A DNA stretch of 64,000 nucleotides from Pyrus communis. Its lineage: Eukaryota; Streptophyta; Magnoliopsida; Rosales; Rosaceae. A program made the position numbers and the translations under genes. Below the pieces are notes generated by a model that saw only the letters and a list, made by a program, of their open reading frames with translations, had not been told where the DNA came from and made no database searches. The stretch is from assembly GCF_963583255.1 (NCBI RefSeq), contig NC_084807.1, forward strand, positions 3,001,372-3,065,371, written 5' to 3'. This document shows, one piece after another, positions 34,204 through 45,900 of the stretch; within the stretch, counting starts at the first letter, position 1, and each line of letters starts with the position of its first letter.

Positions 34204-36639
34204 CATATTAGTAATAATATTGGGGTTTCTTTTATAAATTTGGTCCTGTGTGCCGACTGACTATGCTGATTGCTGACTAACATACCCTATTTGCATAATG
34301 AATGATTACTGTAATGACCAAATTAAACCATATCAAGATCACTCAGCTTTGAGCTATGTAATGCTAAAAAGTTATTACTGGTGACAAAGGTCACTTAAGA
34401 TAAGATAAATTAGTTCGCACGACCATCTTATCATTTCAAACCTAGATTTTTTAACATGGGATGCAATTTTTCTTTTGGACTGCAATTGGTCCAGAAAGCA
34501 TCAACATCTCTCTCTCTCTTTCTCTCTCTCTCTGTGCAGTCTCTCAAATTATAATAAGCAAGACACCAAAGTTGTTTAATTGTTTAATGGTATATCCAAG
34601 GGCGGAACAAGAAATTTTGTAAAGGGTGCGCTGGCTACTTTTTTGTAGGGTGATACGATGGCCACTAACAAGAATCTTGAAGACAAATAAAAGAAAAATG
34701 AGAAAAGTAGGATTATTTTTCCTTCAAATTCTCCTTATCTCCTTTCATTTATTTTTTATTTTTTATCTTTCTTTCTTTACAATGAAGTAAACATAAGATG
34801 TCGACGTGACTTACTTGTGACCATTCAAATAGAAGAGACTGAAGGGGAGGAAAGTTTGAAGGAGAGAGAATACTGCTTAAAAATGAGAACATGGAGAGTT
34901 TAGGTTAAGAATTAAAAACATGACTGTTTAGTGTTTATTAATTGAGTAACAATTAATATAGGATGCCTACTGGCTACAAATTTTACTGGAGAATGAATTA
35001 CAGAGTTAAATTTAGGGAGGCTAATATGATATTTGGGGTGAATTAATAGACATATATAGAAGTTAATTACTTTTCAGAAAGGCTACCAGCTGGGCTCTAG
35101 TTCATGGAAGTCGTAGTGTAGTTCTGCCACCGGGTATATGAATATATATCTATGCAGAGGGAGATTCGCACACGGCCGACATAAATTTATATGTAGTGAT
35201 CAAAATCTGTACCACTTACGCTACGAAATGTGTTACGTAAACAATCCGATTATTGTATATAAATGAACCTTTTGTCGAACAAGAAAATAGGTTGTAGTAA
35301 AAAGTTAAAAGAGTAAAATGAAAGGATAGGATCATAAAATAATCATGAAAATTAGAATGTTTATGTGTTGTATCAGAGAACCCAATGAGATTCGGAAAAG
35401 AGAATTCATTAAACAAAGTAAAAATACTTAACCTAGTGATATTTTGGTGAACGTATTGTTAACACATGCCTTGAATTTGAATCCCTCACAGTTACTAAAA
35501 AGAAGATATTATTTATGTCGGCTACTAGATGGTTTATTGTCGATAAAAATAAAATCGATCTGATACTCAAATTTTAAAAATAGAGAAAAGTTGCAGATAG
35601 AAAGGGAAAAGTGGAAAGCAGAAAGCTTTATGGCATGTTTGTCTCTGTGACAGGAGTTTCTGTCATTTCCATGATTTCATCTTCCCCGTTCGGGTTAAAT
35701 TCCATGATTTCAAACCCTACCTGGTTTTGTTTCATCCTTCCGTTTTCCTGTTTTTTCTCTCCTAAATATTTTCACCTTTCAGTCATGATCTGTTAAGGTT
35801 TCTTGGATATTTGACTAGACTTGTCCTCATGCTTCCGCTAAAGATGTATTTTTCTTTTCGATAAATTGTACAGGCATACTCTTCGTTATTATAAAAGAAT
35901 TTGAATTGTTAAATTTTTAACAACTTTCTCAATAGTACAGTTATATTGTTGAGTATTCTGAAAAAAAATGAACGGTAAAGTTTGACATTAAAAAGTTTTC
36001 TTCAACCTTCACGGTTTATTTTTCGGACTACTTTATTAGTCCTAGACTATTAAAAGACAAAACCCAAAATTTACTAGATTTTATTTTGTTTAATAATTTT
36101 TTCTTCACAATTATAAAATATGCATCAAATTCCAGTTCATTTATAATTCTTGAATTAAGATTTGCAAAGTTGACCAATTCTGATGAATGGCAACAGCACG
36201 AAACAGATCAAATGGGGTATTTGAGAGACCCTTCAACTGTAAGAGAAACGCACTGCTATAGAATTATGAATGTATACAATATATGTGTACGAATACTACT
36301 TTTGTGAGAGAATAATTAACATTATAATTTGGGACATGCTTTATAGCCATTAAGCAGTAGAAAGAAAAAAACCATACACCGGCGTAGTAAAAAGGAATTA
36401 GTTTGTAATTTGAGGAAATTTTCTTCTCATTATATAATGTTTGCCAGTACAAGTTTGTCATGAATAATAGCATTACATGTTGTCTCATACAACATCACGT
36501 GGTTCCATGGTTTGAAGAATGAGCACGCAAATCTGGACATTCTTTGTACATACTGGCACACAATATAATATACTTCTCAGAAAGGGCAACTTAAGATTAG
36601 TTTTTGGGTTTCTATGTTCTTGAACTGGTGATTAATAAG

Positions 36640-37641
36640 CAAGGTTCTAAAAAAAGCTCAGTGCTAGTCGGGCGGCGGGTTGGCGCTTAGCGTCTAGGCG
36701 GCTAGGCACCCCGGATTTAGGTAATTTTCTTGTATATCTTGTAAATAAGTGTATATTGACACTTATAAAAAATTATACTTGTATGAAACTCATATATAAG
36801 ATTTAGTCTCTCTATCAAAACTAACATTACCCATACACAACATATTTACTAGTGGAGAGGGTAACTATTTTTATTTTATTTTATTATAATTATAAGTTGG
36901 TAGTGGGTAATTAATTGGAGAATGAAAGTGGTTAATTAATAGTGGAAAGTAGTGGACATTGGTGGAAAGTAGTGGACACCGGTCAAAGAGAGAGGATGGG
37001 TTATTGAGGCCTTGGAAAACGCGAAAGCCTTTTATCTTTTTTGTTTCCTCTTCCTTGCCTTCGATTGCTCCGCCCATCTTCTTCTTCCTTTGTAAAATTT
37101 CCCTACTCCGCCCATCTTCTTTTTCCTTTGTAAAATTTCCCAAGGGGTGTGATGTCCACACACCCCATTTTACTTCTCACATATTTTTTTAATTTTCGGT
37201 CATCGGATCGGATGAGTTAAAGAAGATCAACGGACATAAATTATCAAGGAGTGTGTGAGAAGTAAAATGTAGTGTGTGGATAGCACACCCCTTTCCCAAA
37301 ACCTCAAGCGCATCAAAGAAAATTGCATGCTCGGTCGAAGAAATCCAAACTGTCCAAGTCGATTTCTTGTTTATCCCTGCAATTACAAATCTGTTATTCT
37401 AATTCAGCATCACTCCCTCTTCCCTTATGCTCTCTCTCACTCTCTCTCTTCAATATTATGTGAACGCCTCCTCTTTTAGGCGATGTTGTGAAACAACGAT
37501 ATATATATATATTTTTTAACAAAACCGCCTAGTCCGCCGCCTAATACCCTTGCTGATTTGTTGAACACTTTTGGAATAATCGCGGCGGCAGCCTAATGCC
37601 CAGGGCCTAGGCGGGCGCCTAGCCCGCTTTTTAGAACATTG
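36640..37641. mobile_element. hAT element, 1002 bp, with nested MITE
   Basis: The ends 'caaggttctaaaaaa' and, inverted, 'caatgttctaaaaagc' are flanked by a perfect 8-bp duplication 'ttaataag' (36632-36639 and 37642-37649). Subterminal regions are rich in 'gcctaggcgg'-like motifs on both sides. No transposase is present. Inside are a Mutator-like MITE (37144-37291) and a tandem duplication of about 40 bp at about 37068-37142 ('cgcccatcttcttcttcctt' and 'cgcccatcttctttttcctt'). Confidence 0.87.
37144..37291. mobile_element. Mutator-like MITE, 148 bp, nested in hAT
   Basis: The ends 'ggggtgtgatgtccacacac' and, inverted, 'ggggtgtgctatccacacac' continue inward to 'tgtgagaagtaaaat'. The flanks share 'tttcccaa' (37136-37143 and 37292-37299). 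It is the same family as 1334-1460. Confidence 0.82.
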
Positions 37642-37696
37642 TTAATAAGAAAATATAATTTAAGGGGTTTGTAGCATAACCTATTAAAAGTATTTA

Positions 37697-39592
37697 GGCC
37701 ATCTCCAATCGACTCGGTCAAAGGGTTATAGGGCTAAAAATAGCTCAAAATGACATAAAAACTGTTTCCAACCGAGGGCTAAGCTAAATGGCTCGTGGGC
37801 CCCATCGGGCCAAAAATGATAAAATAGGCCAACCGGCTGGCCAAAAGTAGCCAGCCAGCCCCAGGCCAACCCAATTGTTTGAATGCAATGGCTACCTTAT
37901 GCCAGCTAGCAACGGCTAGTTGATGCCAAGTTACCGTTGTATTTGAATTTTTTTTTTTTGGGACTTTTTTTTTTTTTTTTTTGTAATTTTTTTCCTATAA
38001 ATACCTAAGTCATTCCTACACCATTTCTCACATAATTTTCACCATTCCATACTATCTTACCTCATTTAAAATTAAACAATATTAAACAACACAATCTCCA
38101 CCCTAGTACTACTTGGGAGAGTTATTCAAACTTAAACAACATTTAACAACATAAAATTTAAACACCTACTCCATGGTTCTTTTGGCCTAAAGATGTGCAA
38201 CAAGATCCTGTTGTAGGTGCTTATTTTTGGCACAGAACGTATCATCCTATAGTGCCTCATGTACTCATTTAAAGAGATATTACTAGTTCTTGGATCCAAA
38301 GGTAAATTAGGCCCCTCATCTATTTTCGCACGAGCCCTTTTGACCTATTTGGATCATCTTGGTCGTCATAAGACTCTCCATCAATATAGCCATCTCGCTC
38401 ATCCTCCACAATCATGTTGTGTAATATGATGCACAACATCATGATGGAGTTCAATTTATCTCAACTCCACCCTTTTGCCGGTTCCTTAATGATCTTCCAC
38501 TATGCTTGTAGAATATTGAAGGCTTTCTCAACATCTTTTCGGTATGCCTCTTGGTGTAAGGTAAACTATCTTTGGGTGTCATCTATATGGTTTGCAATTG
38601 CTTGGACAATGAAAGGATGTCAGATCCATGTGTCAAACGAGGCAACCGCCTCTAACATAATAGTTGGCCTTCTCGATCTTTTGCTAAATCTTCCTTGCCA
38701 TCCGGTGGGATAGTTCTTCCACTGCTAATGCATGCAATCTAATGGCCCTATCATACTCAGAAAGCCACGGTCCTTAGCTTTGTGAAGGAGTCGATCTAGA
38801 TCTGCTTGATTTGGTTCACGGAGGTACTCCTCTTTGTAAATCTGAACAACTATGTGACAGAATTCAGCAAGATTATCAAGGCATGTAGACTCAGACATAC
38901 CATATGTATCATCCATTGCATCAGTTGGGGAGGCATAGGCAGGCATTTGGAGTGCAATAGTAACCTTTTGATGAGGTGAGAAACCAGGGCGACCTGCTCT
39001 ATCCATCTTCTGTCGAAAGTATGGATTGACATGTCGGACATCATGAAGTAAACGCTCGAAGACATGACGCCTCATCCGGAAGCGACGTCTGAAATCCTGT
39101 ACACCGAGTTGGAGCTGAAGTAGTTGTTCATCAGAATCTCATGCACTATATCTCTATTTCGTGGTTTGTAAGAGTGACCAGCAACAGAGCCACCCTATTG
39201 AGGTTGTTCTTCAGTTGCCTCACACGCCATGATCCTAGCCATAGCTGCCATATATGTTGTGTTGCATCATGCTTCATCTTCTTCATCAGACTTCTCATCT
39301 TCTTGTCTCATATGCACCCATTTATCTTCTAATTTGGAATTGGATGAAGACCCCCAGTTGGAATGCGAAGAGGATCCAAAGTTGGAATTCATTGCAAACT
39401 TGAATTGAAAGAGATATTGGAGAGGGCAAAGATGAAGGTGTGTGAATTATACCCTAATATCCAAACTATTTATTAACATTGGAAGCTGAAGATAAGAAGT
39501 GCCACATATATAAGAATCCTATCTAAACTTTGCACAACCAATTACATCTCAACACGTGGTACTTGAAAATCCTATCCGAAAAATTATTGAGA
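37697..39592 (-). mobile_element. PIF/Harbinger element remnant
   Basis: The left end 'ggccatctccaatcgac' follows a TTA triplet at 37694-37696, the Harbinger target type, and is the usual start of non-autonomous Harbinger-like repeats I recognise in Rosaceae. A decayed HARBI1-type transposase lies inside on the minus strand (38170-39392). No matching right terminal repeat is visible before the LTR sequence that begins about 39593, so the right end is lost or truncated. Confidence 0.7.
38170..39392 (-). pseudogene. HARBI1-like transposase pseudogene
   Basis: This reads on the minus strand from an ATG at 39392. It includes 'RRHVFERLLHDV', 'GFSPHQKVTIALQM', 'YGMSESTCLDNL' and 'FLSMIGPLDCMHW', the typical Harbinger nuclease order. 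Further on 'QEAYRKDVEKAFNILQA' and 'IMMLCIILHNMIVEDERD' mark the C-terminal part. Stop codons interrupt the N-terminal region, the central part and a Trp near the C-terminus. The segment between the 'MH' region and 'QEAYRKD' is much too short, indicating an internal deletion that removes part of the catalytic domain. The longest open piece is 38725-39075. It is not functional. Confidence 0.87.
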
Positions 39593-41130
39593 TTACTGAC
39601 TCAAAAACGTAAAAATAAAACACTATACTAGACTCAAAGAATGCAAAACTAAACTTTAAAACACTCAAACAAACTAAAAGACTCAAAACAGCACAAACAC
39701 ACTCAAATCTGCCTAAAAACCACTTTCTGGGCAGTTTTGAGTATAAACACAAATTTGGACGAAATTAAGTTGTAACTTGACTCAAGACTCTTAAAAACAC
39801 AAACTAAATTGATTTCTAACTAATTTGACATTAAAGTAAAGGGGGATTTAGGTTTATACGAAATTAAATTAAATGAACAAATTGCAATTAAAACAGAATG
39901 TAAATATGAAATTGATGAAATGGAATGAATGGATGATAGAATAGCTAAGGGGTTCATCTCCATATATGTTACACTTGCATAATAAAACGATTTCCAATTG
40001 CATTTCAACAAACCATTAATTCTCAATGCTCCAAGTTAATTAGATCCGCTTAAATTAACTTTCAAATCTTCCTAACGTTATTGAATTGGATGATTGCATA
40101 CGACAACCCAAAACATTCCCCACAAGTCCCCTACATGATTGCATAATAGAGATACAAGCAAGAATCATTACGCTCTATGAAAATTATAAGTGTTGACGAG
40201 GCATTCGTTACTATGGAATACGCATGAAACTTATGCCAAAAATTCGTTTAACGCGATTGTTTATAAGCAACCTCCACTACTTGTGAATATAAGTTCGTAA
40301 CTATTAGGTGAAACTCACTTATATTCTAGCGTTATATTCATGCATGAAAATTAAGTGTGCACTCTCAATAAACATACATAAATAGGTTATCAATCAAACA
40401 GTTAAACGAATTGAATCCACAACTTATGAAACGCAATTAGAAGTAATCAAATCAAAATGCAAGCATAAACATATATTTCGAATCCCCCCCTAGCCAAGGG
40501 GGGGTTTAGTTCCTCATACATACAAAACAAAGAGAATTGAAATTAAACATTGAATTCAAAGGAAAAGAAACACCTAAACATTCCAACAACTCAAACTTGA
40601 ATTGTATGAACGTTTAGGCCCGCTTCTCTTCCTCTTTGTTGTAGCACAAGGTCTAAGGTGAGTTTGGGGATTATGGATGATGTAGAATGATAGGTTTTGT
40701 GGGATGGTGAAGGAAGTGATGGTGTTTGGATTGATAGGGAACTCACGGCACGAGGGGATGATTTCTGGTGGTGTTTTGATGATTTTCTGAATATGGAAGA
40801 ATGAGAATGAATGAATGTTGTGTGAAGTGTGTATGGTTTTTATAGGGAGATGAATGGATGGGAGAGGGAACATGACAGCTAGGTTTGGATGGGAGAGGGA
40901 ACATGACAGCTAGGTTAAGTGAATGCATGTGCAAAACAGCTAGGATGAATGCATGTGGATGTTTGGTGGCTGAAATGAATGTGAAAACATGTGCTTTTAT
41001 GGTTGAATGATTAAAGGGTGCATGTGGGTGAATGTGTTGCTGATTTGTGGTGCACTGATGAAGGAATAATCTGGAAATGCAAGGTGAAATGAAGTGGAAT
41101 AACAATGGCATGTGCAATGACAGCTAGGTT
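39593..41130 (-). mobile_element. Truncated LTR copy related to 3215-4912
   Basis: On the minus strand, from about 40530 down to 39600, it parallels 3945-4870 phrase by phrase: for example 'tttcacctaatagtta', 'tgtttgattgataac', and a run of 'gttttgagt' near the end. The 3' tail of the solo LTR is missing here. The part at 40560-41130 is purine-rich and has a 31-bp tandem duplication around 40856-40916 ('ggatgggagagggaacatga'). The frames at 40574-40873 and 40743-41117 are repeat-derived. Confidence 0.65.
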
Positions 41131-41419
41131 GAATTAATTAAAGGGATTGCATGTGCAAGGTTTTGTAGGATGATATGTTGGCCACTAACAAGAATCTTGA
41201 CCACAAATCAAATAAAAATGAGGAGAACATATGGAGAGTTTAGGGTTAGGACTTAACATGAGTGTTTACTAAGGGATTGTGTTTATTAATTGAATGAAAA
41301 ATTAATCTAGGATGCATAATGGCTATATGATATTTAGGGTGAATAAATATAATAGAAGTCTTTTTTTTTTTCTTTCAAAAAGGCTACTTGAGATATAGTC
41401 CATGGTAGCTGTGGTGTAG

Positions 41420-42042
41420 TAGGAATGACAACGATTTGATTTGGAAACATAAATGTTAAATCCATCTGTATACCACAAAAAATAACCATATTTATAACCT
41501 CAAATTAACCATCGAAGATTATTCATAATCATACCCACTGGGTAGTGGATTCTCCATCGGTTAGTGGTTTTATCCATATACGTCAATACCAAAAATATAT
41601 TCGTTCAATTGAAGCATTATAATATAATATATACTAATTTCATCATTGTAATATAATAGATACATTGATGATGTTGGCTTATGTTTGATCTCTCCCATAA
41701 GCACCATTGGATTCTTATTGGTTTGATTCAAAACTATTTAACTTTCTCACAAAATGCAACTTTTGTAATTCTCAAGGTAATGGGTTCGGTGAATATACTT
41801 ACATATTATACAATACTATATTTATTATATATAAATTATATTTATATATAATATGTATTATTTGGATCGGCTTCGGTGACGATACGAATCGAGGACCCCA
41901 TAACCAAATCTGAAACAATAACCGAATAATATTTCCAGTTTTTCCCCATATCCGAAATATAACCGCATTTTCATCTCCAAATCCGTTTCATTCGAGCAGT
42001 TATCCATAGTTTCGGGTTTAACGGTTTGAATTGCCATCTCTA
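41420..42042. mobile_element. hAT-like element, 623 bp
   Basis: The ends are 'taggaatgacaa' and, inverted, 'tagagatggcaa'. A perfect 8-bp duplication 'tggtgtag' lies at 41412-41419 and 42043-42050. The duplicate unit at about 35116-35125 ('gtagtgtagttc') is uninterrupted. The interior has AT-rich sequence and a meaningless frame at 41707-41913. Confidence 0.87.
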
Positions 42043-42600
42043 TGGTGTAGTTACGCCATTACGTATATGAGTATATCTACGTAGAGGGAGATCTGAAGAG
42101 GATCTTGACCGGATTACAAGGAATTCATTTTGGTTTTGCCCTAAATAAGGCCGCCAAATAGTCATGGCCGACCTAAATTTATATGTAATGATCAAAATCT
42201 CTACCACTTAGTCTTGTGTTGACCTTAAGATCTTCTAGCAGTGTTAAATCACATTACTAACATATATATTAGTTATGTCTTTTCTCTGTTAAATATATAA
42301 TAGTTATGTTTGGTACTAGATAGTTGTTGTCATCAATTGAAAAAAAAATCGATCTGATACTTAAATTATAAAAATAGAGAAAAGTTGCAAATAGAAAGGG
42401 AATTGTGGAAAGCAGAAACCTTTATGGCATGTGTACAGTGTGCGACGGGAGTTTTTGTCATTTCCATGATTTCAAACCCTACCTGGTTTTGTTTGATCCT
42501 TCTGTTTTCCTGTTTTTTTATCTCCTAAATGTTTTGACCTTTCAGTCGTGAGCTGTTCAGGTTTCATTGATATATATTTGACTAGACTTGTCCTCATGCG

Positions 42601-45245
42601 CAAGTGCCAAACCAAGATGGACAAAAGTCCACAGAAAAAACCGTTTAGAGTTTAGTTTTAGGGTTTTAGAGCTTAGAGAATTACCTAAAAATCAAACCAA
42701 ACAGAGAGAATTTATTTTCTTAGAGTTTATGAATAACTGAGATTGAATAAAAAAATTTAAACAATTATAAAAAACTAAATTTAACCGTTAAAATACCTGT
42801 ATTACTGACGCCACACCAAATAATTTAGTTCTAGTTATAGGGTGAGATACCCTTATATTACCAGTGACGCGATGCGCCACATGTTAAACATCTATTGAAT
42901 TGTTAGTGCAATTTTTTAACATGTGGTATATACTCATTGGACTGATGACACTACTAGTACTGTGTATTCGTTGGAAGAAAGAATTTCTCCTAAAAAAAGG
43001 CATTAATTAGCTGTGCAATGGTAAAAACAAAATGAAAATGAAATTACCAACAGCTTGTGCTGGAACTGCAGGCCTGCCTGCCTTTTTCTTCTTTCGTATT
43101 GAACATGACACATTGTCACGGGAGCTTACACCTATACAGCATGGCCCTTCCTTTCCTCTTGCCGACACAAAATAATGCAAACAATGCAGTTATGCAATAT
43201 GCATGGACTTATCTGTGATTGAATTTCATCATGTGTTTTTGCTTCAAATATGATGAAGTTGTGCAAAAGGGTTGCAGCTTGGGTGGTTACGATTTTACCC
43301 CTGCAACCAAAGATCGCGGGTTCAATTCCACCTCCCTCAGGATCGCTTGGATAAAGACATTAACAGTGGATCAAACTCTAACCAATCGGCCATATACAAA
43401 AGAATAAGAACAGAAGAATAAGGCATAGTCATTAGGCAATTTTCAATTTGCTGCTCCACGTTGGACTAGGCAAATGAATAGACAAATACCTAGTCAAGTT
43501 TGATGTAGCTATTCTGCGTAGTCGGAAAAATTATAGGCAAATCGGATTCCACTGATGTTTTAGTCCAAACAAATCGTAAACAAAAACTATTAAAAAAAAA
43601 AAGTCTTACCTATTTTTTTTCCTGAGAAAACGGGGCAAAGTCTTACCTGTTTGCCTCATCTCTGAAAGCATTTCCACTTTTTTGGTGAATTTGGTCCGAG
43701 TGGACTTGTGGAAGTTACTATTTAAATTATTTTGGCTTTTCTTTCAATACTTTTCACCCATTGTAAAGAGTAACTGCTATGACATTTATTATTCACTAAT
43801 TATTTAACGGATGAGATTAATTTAGAATAGCTAGGTTATTATCGTTATGCTACTCTCCATCCATCGCGAAAAGTAACTTCCATGGATCAAGACTTGGGTC
43901 TGGAATCGGCATGGCTATTGCCAGGACTCCATGAGCCATGGCTTGAAGAAACGGGTGGAGGTGAATGTTGAATTGGATTTGGGATCTAGCCATGGCAAAG
44001 AACTATGGGTGAACTTGCTCTTTAGTCTTAGAGGGACAAGTTTTCATAAAAGATTACTAGTATATGGGGCACACACAAAGTGTGTAAGAAATTTTTTTAT
44101 TTTTGTTTTTGAAATAGAAGGAGAGAGGAAGAGAGTGATAGAGAATGTGGGAGTGGGAAGTCGTTTTAGTTTTATTTTTTTTATTTTTTATAATTAGAGA
44201 TATGTTAGGATGACATGTAGGTGAGGTTTTGAAGAAAAAAAAAAACAGCAAAATTTGGTTGTGTGAAATTACATTTCTACCTTATATTTCTTATTCATGT
44301 TCTGTTTTAATTAGAGGATTAAACATGTAATTTCATACAATTTTAGTTGACAATGAATGTTTTATTAATTGGCAGAGATAATGAAAATTGGCTTTATTAT
44401 AAACGGTATGTGCTGTTGCATATTGGTGAACCTCACCCGTTAACAAACTCAAAAGCCCAAGAAATGAAACCGCCATTTCAATCCTTTAAATCACTCAATG
44501 AGCCATTCATAAAAAATTAATATCAAACTCACCATCCACAGGCAAGTGATTATGTATCACAATGACGGAAATGAGTATTACCCTTGAAATCACGGCATGG
44601 GTTCGGGAAAAAAAAAAAGAAAAAAGAAAAATCTCACCATCCACAGAAGTTGACTTCTGACTTACGAAACCCACGTTTCCAATTCCTATATTAGGTTGAT
44701 GCATTAATAGGGATCCAAGTTCATGCAAAGTGGGGTCGTGAAAGAACACTGAACCCAAGTCTATCAAGCCCTTATATCTCAACCCATACACTTTGTCCAA
44801 GATCCAGTTGCCACAGACTTCCATACACGGTTGTTGATTGACTGAAAATATATATCGACCACAAATGAAAATCTCTAGTATTTTCCAACATAGTATTACC
44901 CACTGAGTGGTAACTATCTTCTTCTACCTCATTTCGGAACCCAGAAATTTAAGCTGGACTTCCCAATAGAGAAGACACTGCACGGCAGCATCCAAAAGCG
45001 AGACAGGATTCCCTCTGCCTGGCGGCATATACAAAATCATTCACCTATTTACTACATACAATTTCACAAATTTACAATAGCATCGAGGAAACGATGTACA
45101 CAACATTGTGACGTGGCCCTCGTTCAGTCTTTCCATCCGATAGATGATCATGAATAGACAATTCTTATATGTAGTGGTTGGAGTCCCTAAATAGCTACAT
45201 CAAACTTGACTAGGTATTTGTCTATTCATTTGCCTAGTCCAATAG
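42601..45245. other. Gene-free interval
   Basis: No gene is supported. Frames at 43931-44197 and 44507-44824 show no recognisable family; the second ('ILDKVYGLRYKGLIDLG') is the only one that reads like real protein, and I could not identify it. A tRNA-like element lies at 43265-43340. Confidence 0.35.
43265..43340 (+). repeat. tRNA-derived SINE head
   Basis: A box-A-like 'gcttgggtggttacg' is followed by a near-perfect box B 'gggttcaattcc' about 35 bp later. There is no closing acceptor stem, and A-rich sequence follows at about 43395-43420. It is more likely a SINE than a tRNA gene. Confidence 0.5.
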
Positions 45246-45420
45246 CTTGATCTCGTCGTAGGGTACTTAGGCAGTCTACCTTAAGGGTTAGATGCAGCCA
45301 TAAAATAAAATGAAAAGCTACTACGCTATTGAACCGTTGGTCTGTTTTTGGTCATGTCTCGAAAGTGAGGCATAATAGTGAAACATGTACTTTCTGACAT
45401 CATGCGTCGATCCCAGGAGG
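45246..45420 (+). repeat. Repeat shared with 22636-22812
   Basis: Both copies run through 'cttgatc(c/t)cgtcg', 'gggttagatgcagccata' / 'aggttagatgcaaccata', 'aaa..ctac', 'tcatgtctcgaaagtgaggc' / 'catatcccggaggtgggg' and 'catgcgtcgatcc' / 'catgtgttgatcc'. It looks like the end of an LTR. The frame at 45400-45669 overlaps it and is unlikely to be a gene. Confidence 0.6.
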
Positions 45421-45900
45421 CATAGTACTGTAAACCCTATATATTTGTCCATCTAACAAGAAATAAGCAATTGAATTCTCAGCTGTTAAATCATCCCTAC
45501 AGAAACTATCTACTGTTAAAATCTTCCCCAAAGCCAAATCTTCCTTCATGTATCTACACAGTTCGTCTCTTCTAACTATAATATGATGAACGAAATCTAT
45601 GGAAGCTACAACCAACTCCACTATAAAGATAGCAGGTGCTTTCAGCAAACAAAACGAGTACCAGTTCATGGTTCGATACTTATGTGTTACATAGTGCAGT
45701 GAGGGTACGGTATTTTGGAAAAAAGAGTCAAAGTGGAAGAAAAAAAATGGCTTTCCATCTTTATTTTACTTTCAATTGCATGTCAGATTACTAAGGTACA
45801 CATTTTATTTTAGTAAACTGTAAACTGGAAAACAAAAATCATGTTGAACCAATAGCTCTGACAAAGGTGGAAATACTAATTAACGAATGTTGACACAACC

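Larger units (their letters stand above)
31040..35840 (+). repeat. Direct segmental duplication, unit 1
   Basis: Blocks 31040-31476, 31845-32053 and 33435-33580 match 35930-36330, 36310-36510 and 36515-36640 + 37642-37697. Block 34610-35840 matches 41160-41419 + 42043-42600. The order and strand are the same, so a unit of about 4.8 kb was duplicated in direct orientation. This copy gained a foldback MITE (31477-31844), a Pack-MULE (32054-33434) and probably the TRIM array (33755-34203). Other parts without features hold only a (TA)n(TG)n run at 31398-31439 and a CT-rich run at 34508-34534. No host gene is seen. Confidence 0.75.
35930..42600 (+). repeat. Direct segmental duplication, unit 2
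   Basis: This is the second copy of the unit at 31040-35840, enlarged by its own insertions: a hAT element with a nested MITE (36640-37641), a Harbinger remnant (37697-39592), an LTR fragment (39593-41130) and a second hAT element (41420-42042). The left edge follows unit 1 within about 100 bp, so the duplication looks tandem. Outside these insertions no gene is seen. Confidence 0.75.

Noticed and set aside
40743..41117. 124-codon frame rich in His and Phe
   Set aside because: It lies in repeat sequence related to the solo LTR and contains a tandem DNA duplication; no family resemblance.
45400..45669. 89-codon minus-strand frame
   Set aside because: It overlaps a repeat shared with 22636-22812 and matches nothing I recognise.
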